This document shows positions 6,807 through 14,636 of a stretch of DNA of 21,788 bases, piece after piece (the stretch's first letter is position 1; every line of letters begins with the position of its first letter). This DNA is from JACKCB01 sp964452775 (GTDB taxonomy: Bacteria > Chloroflexota > Anaerolineae > Promineifilales > Promineifilaceae). The stretch spans positions 1 through 21,788 of the forward strand of contig CAYVQP010000069.1 in NCBI GenBank assembly GCA_964452775.1, read 5' to 3'. The notes below the pieces were generated by a model, which worked only from the letters and a program-made list of their open reading frames with translations, was not told where the DNA came from and ran no database searches. Position numbers and translations under genes: made by a program.

Positions 6807-9071
6807 CTATTGCCGCATCATGGCCACGCGCAGCCGTTCTTCCGGGCTAATCAGGTGGTCGTGGTCGTCCGCCCCCTGATCCAGTTGCACCCAGTTAATC
6901 TTGCCATTGAACTTGCTCGTCTCGGCCGTGTACTCCGGCGTAACCGTTGACCCGGTTTCATTGCCCACATCACACGTCTCATCCGCGGAGAAGATCAGCG
7001 GCTGCGTAGCCGGCAGCTCACCTTCACCCACCCGAGTGCCATCAACGAACAGCGAAACCTTGCCGCCCTTAGCCAGCCCGCCCCCGGCATACTCAAACTC
7101 CATCCGCAGCTGATGTTTGCCCGCCGGCAGCGTCGAGGTGGACTCCGTAGTGAACCGCTGCACGCCAAACAGGTTATAGCAGTACTTCAGCTTGCCCTCC
7201 TTCGCATACAGCGACCAGCCGCCAAAAGCCCCGCCCTGAGCAATAATCACCCCGTTCGCCCCGCCCTCCGGCAGGACCACTTCGGCAGTCACAGCATGGG
7301 AGCGGTTCTTGAGATTGATGATGGAGTTTTCACTCAGCCGGCCCATACCGCTAAAAAGAAGTTGGGACGTGCCCTTGATCAGCGTGGGCCGGCCGGCCGT
7401 CTCGGGGCTCAGGCGTTCAACGCGCCGGTCGTCCAGCGGCAGCACGTTGTACTTGACGCACTCAATGAGGAAGAGGCGCTGCAGCTCCTTCAACAGCTCC
7501 GGCTTCTCCGCGGCGATGTTATGCGCCTGCGTCCAGTCATCCGGCGCGTACAGCTCCCAAACATCTTCGTCAAGAGCGGGTAAGGAACTGCCCATCACCC
7601 AGGGGACGCTGTGGCGGGTCACCGCCGTCCAGCCCTTGTGATAGATGCCGCGATTGACGAACATCTCAAAGTACTGGGTCTCGTGCCGGTCGGCCGCGCC
7701 GGGGTCGTCAAAGCTATAGCCCATGCCTACCCCTTCATATGGCTTCTGCTGAATCCCGTGCACGAAGAGGGGCTGCGGAATGCCGGCCGCCGCCAGAATC
7801 GTAGGGGCCACGTCAATCACATGATGGAATTGCGAGCGCACTTCGCCTTTGCCCTCAATGCCGGCCGGCCAATGAACGATCGTTCCATTGCGCGTGCCGC
7901 CCCAATGCGAGGCCACCTGCTTGGTCCACTGATAGGGCGTGTCCATGGCGTGCGCCCAGCCGACGGCATAGTGATTGTAGGAAGTCGGCGCGCCAAACTC
8001 ATTCATCTTCGAAGCCATAAAGTCAACCGACTCCATCGCCGATGCGCCGTTTAACGTAAAGTATTCGTTAAAGGTGCCATGCACCGTCCCTTCCGCGCTG
8101 GCGCCGTTGTCGCCGACGATGTAGTAAATCAGCGTATTCTCCAGCAATCCCAGCGTTTCGATGGCTTCAAGCACCCGGCCCACCTGGTGGTCCGTGTGCT
8201 CCATGAAGGCGGCGTAGACTTCCATTTGTCGGGCGAGTACGGGCTTTAGCTGGGGGTCCATCTCATCCCAGGCGGGGATCTCGGCCGGGCGGGCGGTCAG
8301 TTCCGCGTCCGGCGGAACGACGCCCAATTGCTTCTGCCGGGCAAGGATCTCCTCGCGCAGCACGTCCCAACCGCCATCAAACTTGCCTTTATACTTCTCA
8401 ATCCACTCCGGCGCGACGTGATGGGGCGCGTGCGTCGCACCCGGCGCGAAGTAGATGAAGAAGGGTTTGTCCGGCATCAGCGCCTTCTGCTGGCGGATGT
8501 AGTTGACGGCCTTATCGGCCAGGTCCTCCGTCAGATGATACCCTTCTTCCGGGGTGCGCGGCGGTTCAATAGGCGTGTTGCCCTCATAGAGCGCCGGGTA
8601 CCACTGGTTCGCCTCGCCGCCGATGAAGCCGTAGAAGTACTCGAAGCCGTTGCCGCCGGCCGGCCAGCGGTCAAACGGCCCCATGGGACTCGTCTCCCAC
8701 ACCGGAACTTCGTGGCACTTGCCGAAGTGAGCGGTGCTGTAGCCGTTCAGCTTTAGGGTTTCGGCAATCGTGGCGCAGGTGTCCGGGCGCATGGAGTTGT
8801 AGCCGGGGGCGGAGGTGGCCAGCTCGGTGATGCCGCCCATGCCGACGGTGTGATGGTTGCGGCCGGTCAATAACGCCGCCCGCGTCGGCGAGCAGAGGGC
8901 GGTGGTGTGGAAGCGATTGTAGCGCAAGCCGCCCTGAGCCAGTTTTTCCGCCGCCGGCATGTTGCATGGTCCGCCAAAGGCGCTGGAGGAGGCAAAGCCG
9001 GCATCGTCAATCAGCGCGATCAGCACGTTTGGCGCACCCGCCGGGGGACGCAGGGGTTCAATGGGCGGGAA
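6807..9071 (-). CDS. Arylsulfatase, 5' end missing in gap
   Basis: This large (over 750 residues) type I sulfatase hydrolyses sulfate esters. The visible part begins just before the metal site, in APNVLIALIDDAGF. The formylglycine motif CSPTR is intact at 8880-8894, in HTTALCSPTRAALLTGR. GKCHEVPVWE, THAPHH and YIVGDNGASAEG supply further active-site and calcium ligands. A C-terminal jelly-roll-like domain (from about VTAEVVLPEGGANG) is typical of the ~780-residue bacterial arylsulfatases. It needs Cys-to-formylglycine maturation, but no maturase is in the window. The start codon and any signal peptide lie in the 9072-9171 gap, so the cellular location is open. It is the last gene of a leftward cluster with a small membrane protein, SHOCT, DUF6325 and LOR proteins. 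The substrate is unknown. Confidence 0.93.
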   Translation of the reverse strand, partial: FPPIEPLRPPAGAPNVLIALIDDAGFASSSAFGGPCNMPAAEKLAQGGLRYNRFHTTALCSPTRAALLTGRNHHTVGMGGITELATSAPGYNSMRPDTCATIAETLKLNGYSTAHFGKCHEVPVWETSPMGPFDRWPAGGNGFEYFYGFIGGEANQWYPALYEGNTPIEPPRTPEEGYHLTEDLADKAVNYIRQQKALMPDKPFFIYFAPGATHAPHHVAPEWIEKYKGKFDGGWDVLREEILARQKQLGVVPPDAELTARPAEIPAWDEMDPQLKPVLARQMEVYAAFMEHTDHQVGRVLEAIETLGLLENTLIYYIVGDNGASAEGTVHGTFNEYFTLNGASAMESVDFMASKMNEFGAPTSYNHYAVGWAHAMDTPYQWTKQVASHWGGTRNGTIVHWPAGIEGKGEVRSQFHHVIDVAPTILAAAGIPQPLFVHGIQQKPYEGVGMGYSFDDPGAADRHETQYFEMFVNRGIYHKGWTAVTRHSVPWVMGSSLPALDEDVWELYAPDDWTQAHNIAAEKPELLKELQRLFLIECVKYNVLPLDDRRVERLSPETAGRPTLIKGTSQLLFSGMGRLSENSIINLKNRSHAVTAEVVLPEGGANGVIIAQGGAFGGWSLYAKEGKLKYCYNLFGVQRFTTESTSTLPAGKHQLRMEFEYAGGGLAKGGKVSLFVDGTRVGEGELPATQPLIFSADETCDVGNETGSTVTPEYTAETSKFNGKINWVQLDQGADDHDHLISPEERLRVAMMRQ

Positions 9072-9171
9072 NNNNNNNNNNNNNNNNNNNNNNNNNNNNN
9101 NNNNNNNNNNNNNNNNNNNNNNNNNNNNNNNNNNNNNNNNNNNNNNNNNNNNNNNNNNNNNNNNNNNNNNN
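9072..9171. other. Assembly gap (100 N) between two genes
   Basis: Exactly 100 N remove the sulfatase start and the 3' end of the small membrane-protein gene. At least one stop codon and one start codon must lie in the missing sequence. Confidence 0.98.
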
Positions 9172-9468
9172 ATACCCCGGAATCTGCTTCCGGCCCGCGC
9201 CACCCGCATAAGAAGCCAGGTCGCCGGCCACCATCAAGCCAATCCACAGCCAGTCCCAGCCGGTGACCCCGCCGGGGGAGACGATGACGTACATGATGGT
9301 CGTCCAGGGCAAGAAGATCAGCCCCAGCACCGGCCAAATCCACCACAGACTGCTACCGCCGATGAAATCCGTAAACGCCGCGGTCCACCGCGCCGGCTGA
9401 AAGAGCCACCACAAAGCGCCGAAGAAACGAGGACCCAACAACAGAAGGGCTACAAATGCACAGCACAT
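9172..9468 (-). CDS. Small multi-pass membrane protein, 3' end missing
   Basis: I do not recognise a named family. About 99 residues are visible, starting MCCAFVALLLLGPRFFGALWW. Three hydrophobic segments can be seen: about 3-23, about 41-66 (WWIWPVLGLIFLPWTTIMYVIV) and about 70-84 (WDWLWIGLMVAG). A polar tail, GGAGRKQIPGY, then runs into the gap. Tryptophan content is high. A GAGGAG ribosome site lies about 8 bases before the ATG. It sits between the SHOCT-domain gene and the sulfatase and reads the same way, so it probably belongs to the same operon. A membrane anchor or partner for the other products is a guess. The tail suggests the protein ends soon after the visible part. Confidence 0.72.
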
Positions 9469-9497
9469 AATCAGATCTCCTCTATAGTGACCACAAA

Positions 9498-9523
9498 CCC
9501 GTAGCTCCCATTCGACCTACGGG
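9498..9523 (-). repeat. Intercistronic hairpin
   Basis: CCCGTAG (9498-9504) pairs perfectly with CTACGGG (9517-9523) between the SHOCT gene and the membrane-protein gene. On the transcribed strand it is followed by TTTG, so partial termination or RNA processing is possible. Confidence 0.4.
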
Positions 9524-9548
9524 GTATCCTCGGGGTAATGTTTTCTCT

Positions 9549-9857
9549 CTACAAACCGAGCAACTTGGCCTTCTGGGCAGCAAACTCCTCGTCGGTCAGG
9601 ATGCCCTGCGCGTGTAGCGCGCCCAGCCGCTCCAACTGCGTAATCACGTCCTCCTGAACCGGGGGCGCCTGCTCGTAGTAAGTCTCCGCCGGCGCATAAT
9701 TTTGCGGCGGCGCCTGCTGTGGGGCCTGCGCCGCGTACGCCTGATTATAGGCGGCGACGTTCTTTTCCGCCTGCCGACGGTTAACAGCATTTCGGGTGGC
9801 CGTCGCCGTGCCAACTACAGCCGCCGTGCGGGCCATTCCTCTCACTAATCCTGGCAT
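9549..9857 (-). CDS. SHOCT-domain protein
   Basis: The 102-residue product ends in a clear SHOCT (short C-terminal) domain: residues ~71-102, DVITQLERLGALHAQGILTDEEFAAQKAKLLGL minus its first residue. The family hallmarks are L..L...G.LT.EEF...K..LL. The N-terminal part begins MPGLVRGMARTAAVVGTATATRNAVNRR, a mildly amphipathic Ala/Thr-rich helix seen in many small SHOCT proteins. The middle is low-complexity, rich in Ala, Gln, Pro and Tyr (about 40-70). SHOCT domains are thought to mediate oligomerisation or protein contacts; no catalytic role is known. The ATG follows an AAGGAG site at about 9 bases. It lies 58 bases after DUF6325 and 80 bases before the membrane-protein gene on the same strand. 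Confidence 0.88.
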   Translation of the reverse strand: MPGLVRGMARTAAVVGTATATRNAVNRRQAEKNVAAYNQAYAAQAPQQAPPQNYAPAETYYEQAPPVQEDVITQLERLGALHAQGILTDEEFAAQKAKLLGL

Positions 9858-9877
9858 CTCATATTCTCCTTTATCAA

Positions 9878-9909
9878 AACCTGGCAGCTCTTCTCAGACC
9901 CGCCAGGTT
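9878..9909. repeat. Degenerate AACCTGGC...GCCAGGTT hairpin
   Basis: Arms AACCTGGC (9878-9885) and GCCAGGTT (9902-9909) flank a 16-base loop. It is a worn member of the AAACCTGGCAGG family found intact at 13454-13486 and 18795-18828, again between two genes of one operon. Confidence 0.6.
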
Positions 9910-9915
9910 GTTCTA

Positions 9916-10341
9916 CTAGCCGGCCACCAGGGCCAGCGCCTCATCCATCACAATCGCCGGCACGCGATAGTTCAGGGCCACTTCCACCCCGCTGGCATAC
10001 ATGGCGTTCACCAGGTCCACCGCCCAGCGGTGCTCGATGGCCAGCGCAATCACCGCCGAGCCGGGTACCATCCCCTCGTACAGGGTATCCGCGTCGTCCG
10101 AATCGAACAGGCCGCGGGTGCCCGTCTCGATAAAGCCCACCGCCGCCTTCTGATCAGCCGGCAAATCCTCCAGGTCCATCCGCCAACAACGCTCGGCGTC
10201 ATCCTTAAACAACACCATCGCATCCAGCACGCGAATAATACCGGCCGCCGCCTTTTTCTCCAGCTCGGCCATGATGCTGCCGTCAAAGCGCGGCTCGCCA
10301 AATGCCAATACCACTACGTCCGTAGGTCCATACTTCAACAT
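9916..10341 (-). CDS. DUF6325 family protein
   Basis: The 141-residue product opens MLKYGPTDVVVLAFGEPRFDG and continues IIRVLDAMVLFKDDAERC. A later part, GMVPGSAVIALAIEHRWAVDLV, resembles the DUF6325/DUF1269-like group of small alpha/beta proteins. These are described mostly from Actinobacteria and often sit beside SHOCT proteins. No catalytic motif, signal peptide or membrane helix is evident. The C-terminal ALNYRVPAIVMDEALALVAG is typical of the group. An AGGAG site lies about 10 bases before the ATG. It starts 27 bases after the LOR gene, consistent with co-transcription. The function is unknown; the context points to a shared role with the SHOCT, membrane and sulfatase genes. The family name is from memory of sequence pattern. 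Confidence 0.72.
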   Translation of the reverse strand: MLKYGPTDVVVLAFGEPRFDGSIMAELEKKAAAGIIRVLDAMVLFKDDAERCWRMDLEDLPADQKAAVGFIETGTRGLFDSDDADTLYEGMVPGSAVIALAIEHRWAVDLVNAMYASGVEVALNYRVPAIVMDEALALVAG

Positions 10342-10368
10342 CGCTTTGTTTCTCCTGTCTGCAACTGC

Positions 10369-10935
10369 TTACCGGCCGCCGTGCGCCATCTCGTCAATAC
10401 ACACCGCCACCGCCAGCACCAGCACATCGTCCTGGCCCGGCTCAATGGCCACCCCGTAGCTGTCACGCAATCTGAACCACTTCTTCGATACCTCAGCGAT
10501 CTTGTCTCGGCCTTCTCCGATAGTGTACTCGTGATCCAGGATGTTTCCGTGTACTTCCAGGTCCGGACCATTTTTCACCCGCACCACCCAGCGCTCGCGC
10601 AGCGGGGTGATTAGCGCCTTCTTCACCATCGCCAGCTTCTCCCCGTTCGGCCCTTCCACCTCCATGCTGTCCTTCACGCGCATCATCCGCTCCTGGATCT
10701 TGGCCAGTTCGTTGCCGTGCGCATCTTCGAAGATCAGCGTCTGGCGAATGCGTAACGCCTTGCCGTCAACCTTAAAAACCCGCTGTCCATGGTCGTTCTC
10801 GATCCAAAAATCGTCGCCGATAGCCACCATCTTCTGGCGCATCTGGTAATGGTTCGCGCCGCTGCCGGCCCTTCCCATCCCGCGATCTTCCTGCCGGTCC
10901 TCGCGTCGATCTTCTCGTCGTTCATGTCCTCGCAT
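10369..10935 (-). CDS. LURP-one-related (LOR/DUF567) protein
   Basis: The LOR/tubby-like domain fills about residues 33-180 of this 188-residue protein. It starts MRQKMVAIGDDFWIENDHGQ and continues VFKVDGKALRIRQTLIFEDAHGNEL. Next comes the repeated beta-strand pattern ERWVVRVKNGPDLEVHGN. The fold is shared with phospholipid scramblases and tubby C-terminal domains; bacterial members lack a proven function. The domain is preceded by a strongly charged Arg/Glu/Asp tail (residues ~4-19) that may bind acidic surfaces. An ATG at residue ~32 could also serve, but the AGGAG site about 10 bases upstream supports 10935. It is the first gene of the leftward sulfatase cluster; the double-hairpin repeat at 10963-11047 lies immediately upstream, in the promoter area. 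Confidence 0.86.
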   Translation of the reverse strand: MRGHERREDRREDRQEDRGMGRAGSGANHYQMRQKMVAIGDDFWIENDHGQRVFKVDGKALRIRQTLIFEDAHGNELAKIQERMMRVKDSMEVEGPNGEKLAMVKKALITPLRERWVVRVKNGPDLEVHGNILDHEYTIGEGRDKIAEVSKKWFRLRDSYGVAIEPGQDDVLVLAVAVCIDEMAHGGR

Positions 10936-10962
10936 GTTTCACATTCTCCTGTGAGTCAATTT

Positions 10963-11047
10963 TGTAATTCAATGCCGATCATGAAAATCGGCCTGCTGCC
11001 TGTGGGTCGAACTTTCACTTCGACCCCGATTTGAAAAATCGGGTTGC
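10963..11047 (+). repeat. Diverged double-hairpin repeats
   Basis: A 47-bp unit at 11001-11047 has stem 1 GTCGAACT-TTC-ACTTCGAC (one C-C mismatch) and an unchanged stem 2 CCCGATTT-GAA-AAATCGGG, with altered ends TGTGG and TTGC. To its left, 10963-10992 is a decayed copy. It begins TGTAATTC and keeps only one hairpin, GCCGAT/ATCGGC. It has the same orientation as the copies at 4692 and 6473. It lies between the LOR start and the Imm-5-like gene. Confidence 0.72.
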
Positions 11048-11266
11048 GGGGATCAAATGTAACCCGTTGCCGCCTCGGGCGCAACAAACTGAAAATGGGT
11101 CCCTACCGCCTCCGCGAAAGCCCGCGGCGCGTGAACCGCATTAGCGCATAGAAGGCGGGGAATGTATAAATTACTTGATAGGCCGAACGGGTCGCCTGAA
11201 TGGCGGTTGCGCCGGCAAGCGCCAACCGCATCGAGTCCCCGAGAAGAGATACCAGGGAAGCAGCGA
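11048..11266. other. Intergenic region ahead of the Imm-5-like gene
   Basis: This stretch separates divergent genes. It holds an AT-rich TATAAATTA at 11165-11173, a possible rightward -10 without a good -35. A strong hairpin at 11203-11229 (GCGGTTGCGC against GCGCCAACCGC with one bulged C) would be in the gene's leader. Confidence 0.4.
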
Positions 11267-11782
11267 ATGATATTGCCAAGGGTGCGCGACCCCAGATTCA
11301 TCACCCTGCGTCGCGGGGGTACGCTGCAAGACTCAGACCACCGGCTGCTGGCCATCTGGGCCGCCGATTGCGCCGAGCACGTGCTACCCTTGTTCGCAGC
11401 GGCGCAACCCACGGACGACCGGCCACGCCGGGCCATCGAACTGGCGCGGGCCTGGGCGCGCGGCGAGGTCGCCATGACCCAAGCCCGAACTGCCGCCGGC
11501 CACGCCAACGCCGCCGCCCGCGACTTGAGCGGGGCCGCCCGGCACGCCGCCTTTGCTGCCGGTCAAGCCGCGGCGGTCGCCCACGTAGCCGCCCACGAAC
11601 TCGGCGCGGCGGCCTACGCCATCAAGGCCGCCCGCGCCGCCGCGACGGTTGCAGATAGCGAGGACGCCGGCCGCCAGGAATGTCGCTGGCAACGCGAACA
11701 ACTGCCGGCCTCCATCCGCGACCTGGTCCTCGATGACCAGTGCCTGCGAAACGAAATCTGCTGGTTTGTCTTCGACTGTTAG
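11267..11782 (+). CDS. Imm-5-like putative immunity protein
   Basis: The 171-residue, alanine-rich, all-helical protein resembles the Imm-5-like putative immunity family. Its diagnostic stretch runs from RLLAIWAADCAEHVLPLF through RPRRAIELARAWARGE to helices rich in AARHAAFAAGQAAAVAHVA and LGAAAYAIKAA. Family members are named after polymorphic-toxin immunity but are often solitary, and their activity is mostly untested. No toxin, secretion gene or repeat-rich delivery protein is adjacent, so this looks like an orphan. The ATG at 11267 follows an AGGGA-type site about 8 bases away; the frame is open back to 11162, but the extra 35 residues look unlike the family and overlap a leader hairpin and possible promoter. 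It converges on the S9 peptidase gene, 42 bases away. Confidence 0.75.
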   Translation: MILPRVRDPRFITLRRGGTLQDSDHRLLAIWAADCAEHVLPLFAAAQPTDDRPRRAIELARAWARGEVAMTQARTAAGHANAAARDLSGAARHAAFAAGQAAAVAHVAAHELGAAAYAIKAARAAATVADSEDAGRQECRWQREQLPASIRDLVLDDQCLRNEICWFVFDC

Positions 11783-11824
11783 TCCATCCAGCGGGCTATT
11801 GTTCTCACGTCGCCAGCAGACCAG

Positions 11825-13404
11825 TCACTTACCCGGCAGCAACCACCAATCCATAAACCGCTCAATCCGCTCGTACGCATCGAGTTGCGTCCGGCGCTTC
11901 AAGAAGCCGTGCGGCTCATCCGCATACGTCTTATACTCAAGATCCTTCCCCGCCCGTCGCAACGCCGCCACCCACTCCTCCGACGCTTCCGGCGGCACCA
12001 CCGTGTCCAGCAGCCCGTGCAGAATCANNNNNNNNNNNNNNNNNNNNNNNNNNNNNNNNNNNNNNNNNNNNNNNNNNNNNNNNNNNNNNNNNNNNNNNNN
12101 NNNNNNNNNNNNNNNNNNNNNNNNNNNGTGCTGCCCCGATAATTTGGGCATATCCAGGTGTACCCCTTGGCCACGAAATACTGCGCCAGCACATCCCACT
12201 CAAAGCAGTACAGCGACGACGGCCCCCCGTGTGGGTAGAGAATGGCCGCCCCGTTCGGCTTCGCCGGGCGCAGCAAGAACGCCGGGATCTCCAGCCCGTC
12301 ATAACTGCGATAACTCACCCGCTCCGGCATCACCAGGGACAACGCTCCCAGTCCCGGCGGCATCGAGTAAGTCAGCGCCTCCTCCCGGCCGGCCAAATCC
12401 ACCCGATACAACTCCGGCGGCTGCAACGGGCTTTCGTACTCCACCGTCAGCCAGGATCCGTCCGGCCCCCATTGCGGCCGGTCGTGGTAGCCCGGCCCCG
12501 CCCGCAAGTAGCGCGCCTCGCCCCCCTGCGCCTCCACCAGCGCCAGGTCAAACGCTCCGCCGCGATTCACCGTGCAGGCCAGCAACCGCCCATCGGGCGA
12601 CCAGGCCACGCTGGACAGATCATGCCCCAGGTGCGTCAGTCGCCGCCGGCCCGTCCCATCCGCCCGCGCCAGCCAGATCTCATAGTAGCCGCTCTCTTGC
12701 GACAGATAGGCCAGCCACGCCCCATCCGGCGACCAGCGCGGCGAACTTTGGCGCACCCCTGCCGCGCCCGCAATCTCCCGCACCTCCCCGCTTTCAACCT
12801 CCACCACGCGCACATCCAGCCGGTTCAGGTCGGCAAACGGCCGGAAGGTGTAGGCAACCAGCCGGCCGTCGGGAGAAGCCTGTGCGTCCCACACATCGCC
12901 TGCCGGATCCGCCGCCAGCGCCCGCGGCCAATGCCCCTCCCGGTCCGTCAGCAGCAGATGCACGCACTCATCGCGCTCCACGGACAACAGCAGCCCCCGG
13001 CTATCCGGCATCCACACCGGACTGAACGCCCCTTCCGCGAAGCCGCTAACCTTGCGCGGCAGCCCGCCCGCCGCCGGGGCCACATAGACATGGTCATTCA
13101 TCGAGAAGGCCAGCCACTCCCCATCCGGCGACCACTCTGGCGCTTCATCCGACCAATAAGCCACCCGTGTGCGCTCCGTCGTCACCCGCCCCGGCCACCC
13201 GCCCGTCGCCGGCATCACATACACATCCGACAACTCCTCCCGGTCCCAGATGAAGGCAATCCGGCTGCCGTCCGGCGACAACGTGTGGTTCCGCACCCGG
13301 TTCACCGCCGTCGCTAACGACAGGCTCCAGCCCGCGGGCGGCTTCAAGTCCGGCCGGGCGATGGCCGGCCAACCCTGCGACTCGTACTTCTCTTCAATTG
13401 TCAT
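11825..13404 (-). CDS. S9-family peptidase with beta-propeller, interrupted by gap
   Basis: This is a prolyl-oligopeptidase/acylaminoacyl-peptidase-type serine peptidase. The N-terminal ~330 residues form a WD40/PD40-like propeller with repeated SPDGxxLA blades (SPDGSRIAFIW, SPDGEWLAFSM, SPDGRLVAYTF, SPDGAWLAYLS, SPDGRLLACTV). The hydrolase domain starts near RSYDGLEIPAFLLRP; YPHGGP and CPNYRGS are the usual oxyanion-side motifs. The catalytic Ser lies in the 100-N gap. The Asp (LHGLLDTVVPP) and His (DEPHGF) are visible downstream. The two halves are in different frames across the gap, which means nothing because its length is arbitrary. The ATG at 13404 has a GAGG site. No signal peptide is seen, so it probably trims imported peptides in the cytoplasm. 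It lies 89 bases after the creatininase-like gene. Confidence 0.9.
12028..12127. other. Assembly gap (100 N) inside the S9 peptidase
   Basis: Exactly 100 N replace the segment expected to encode the nucleophile elbow (GxSxGG). The true length is probably larger than 100 bases, since about 80-110 residues usually separate NYRGS from HGxxD in this family. Confidence 0.97.
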
Positions 13405-13424
13405 CGTTACCTCGTCAAATCATG

Positions 13425-13486
13425 TAAAGCCCGCAGGTCTCTCCGGTCGACCAAAACCTGGCAGGTCTTTGAGACCTGCCAGGTTT
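13425..13486. repeat. Composite hairpin repeat between creatininase and S9 peptidase genes
   Basis: A perfect 15-bp stem, AAACCTGGCAGGTCT (13454-13468) against AGACCTGCCAGGTTT (13472-13486), has a 3-base loop. Next to it, 13425-13440 is a lone left arm (AAGCCCGCAGGTCT) of the second hairpin type seen intact at 18837-18870. On the transcribed strand the perfect stem is followed by TGG after its own TTT, so it is at most a weak terminator. Confidence 0.75.
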
Positions 13487-13493
13487 CCTTAAG

Positions 13494-14636
13494 TCACCCG
13501 GCCCGCCGCCGTTCTTCCCGCCGGCGCTGTTGCTCGTGAATCTCGGCCACATGCGCTGCCTTCTCGCGCACCGCCGCCTCAAACCACAGGCGGCCATTCT
13601 CCGCGGTAGCCAGACTGCCCGCCCCATACGCGCCGGTACGAGTGTCATCGTCCCAGGGCGGGTTGGCGATCAGCGCGCCGCCATCTACCCAGTCCATGTA
13701 GTAGCTCTCCGTGGCGATAAAGTCCGTCTCATCTACCGCTAGCGACATATCCACCAGCTCCGGCCACAAATGCAGCATCATCGCCGTCTCCAACTCGCCG
13801 GCATGCCCCATCCCGCCCCGAGCCGAACGGCGCGTCGCCTCCAGAATTGGCCCGGCGATATGGCCGGCGGTGTGCAAGTAGGCGGTGGCGCAAAATATGC
13901 GCCGGTGGCGCTCCCCCGCATACTTCACCACATTCACCAGAAAGGAGACATTCCCCCCGTGCCCGCTCATCAAGTAGAACCTGTCGAAGCCGCGGGCGAC
14001 CAGCGCATCCACGATCGCCAGCCAGAAATCCTCGAAGGCTCGCCCGCCGCAATTCAGCGTGCCGGCAAACGACGAGCGATGCGTGCTCACTCCATAGGGG
14101 AAGGCGGGCAGGCAATATGCCTCTTCCGGCGCGACCAGCGCACACTCCCGGCCGATGCCGCCGATGATCACCGTGTCCGTGTTCAGCGGCAGATGCAGCC
14201 CGTGCTGCTCGGTGTGCCCGATAGGGATGAGGATCACCTTGCCGCGCTCGCTGTCCGCCGGCAACGGCGCACCCGGTGTGACCTGGCTGCGGTGCGGCAG
14301 CGCGATCCGTTCTCCCCCGTGCTCCAGCGCCTGCCCAAACGCTCCCGGCGGCCCCTGCGGCGTCAGCGCGTAGGCCCGGCTAAAGCCGTCATCCCGCAGG
14401 CTGCTCAGCAGATTAGCGACCAGCCGCCCAAAGACCTCGCCCGGCGCTGCCAACCCGCTGTTCGCCCAGCCGAATGGTATCGCCGGCAGCAGCCCCACCC
14501 GCGCCGGCCCGCCCAACGCCTCCGCCAGCCGCTCCAGCGCGTACCCTTCGCCCAGCGGGACGACCAGCGGCGTGTCCCGCCGCAGCGCCGCTACCTCCGG
14601 CCACTTCAGCCGCTCGTAGGCAAAGAACTCGGTCAC
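13494..14636 (-). CDS. Creatininase-family amidohydrolase with degenerate N-terminal repeat
   Basis: Residues ~133-365 form a full creatininase-type metal-dependent amidohydrolase domain: ILIPIGHTEQHGLHLPLNTDT (E143, H145, D154), YLMSGHGGNVS (H226) and GHAGELETAM (E281). The family opens cyclic or linear amide bonds; members include creatininase, FAPy deformylase and MftE. Residues ~1-105 look like a second, worn copy of the front half. VVPLGE aligns with IPIGHTEQHG, LLPAIPFGWANSG with CLPAFPYGVSTHR, and the stretch to YALTPQGPPG with YLMSGHGGN, but all metal ligands are lost. The total of 380 residues exceeds the usual ~250. The start is GTG at 14636, overlapping the upstream ATPase stop by four bases (GTGA), so translation is coupled to the transporter. 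Its substrate is probably what the transporter imports. Confidence 0.88.
   Translation of the reverse strand: MTEFFAYERLKWPEVAALRRDTPLVVPLGEGYALERLAEALGGPARVGLLPAIPFGWANSGLAAPGEVFGRLVANLLSSLRDDGFSRAYALTPQGPPGAFGQALEHGGERIALPHRSQVTPGAPLPADSERGKVILIPIGHTEQHGLHLPLNTDTVIIGGIGRECALVAPEEAYCLPAFPYGVSTHRSSFAGTLNCGGRAFEDFWLAIVDALVARGFDRFYLMSGHGGNVSFLVNVVKYAGERHRRIFCATAYLHTAGHIAGPILEATRRSARGGMGHAGELETAMMLHLWPELVDMSLAVDETDFIATESYYMDWVDGGALIANPPWDDDTRTGAYGAGSLATAENGRLWFEAAVREKAAHVAEIHEQQRRREERRRAG

Noticed and set aside
11649..13317. Two long plus-strand open frames (458 and 362 codons) opposite the S9 peptidase
   Set aside because: They are proline/arginine/histidine-rich translations typical of the antisense of GC-rich genes. 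One also runs through a 100-N gap.
11825..13404. Frameshift or split of the S9 peptidase into two genes
   Set aside because: The frame changes across a 100-N placeholder of arbitrary length, so no frameshift can be inferred; both halves belong to one known domain order.
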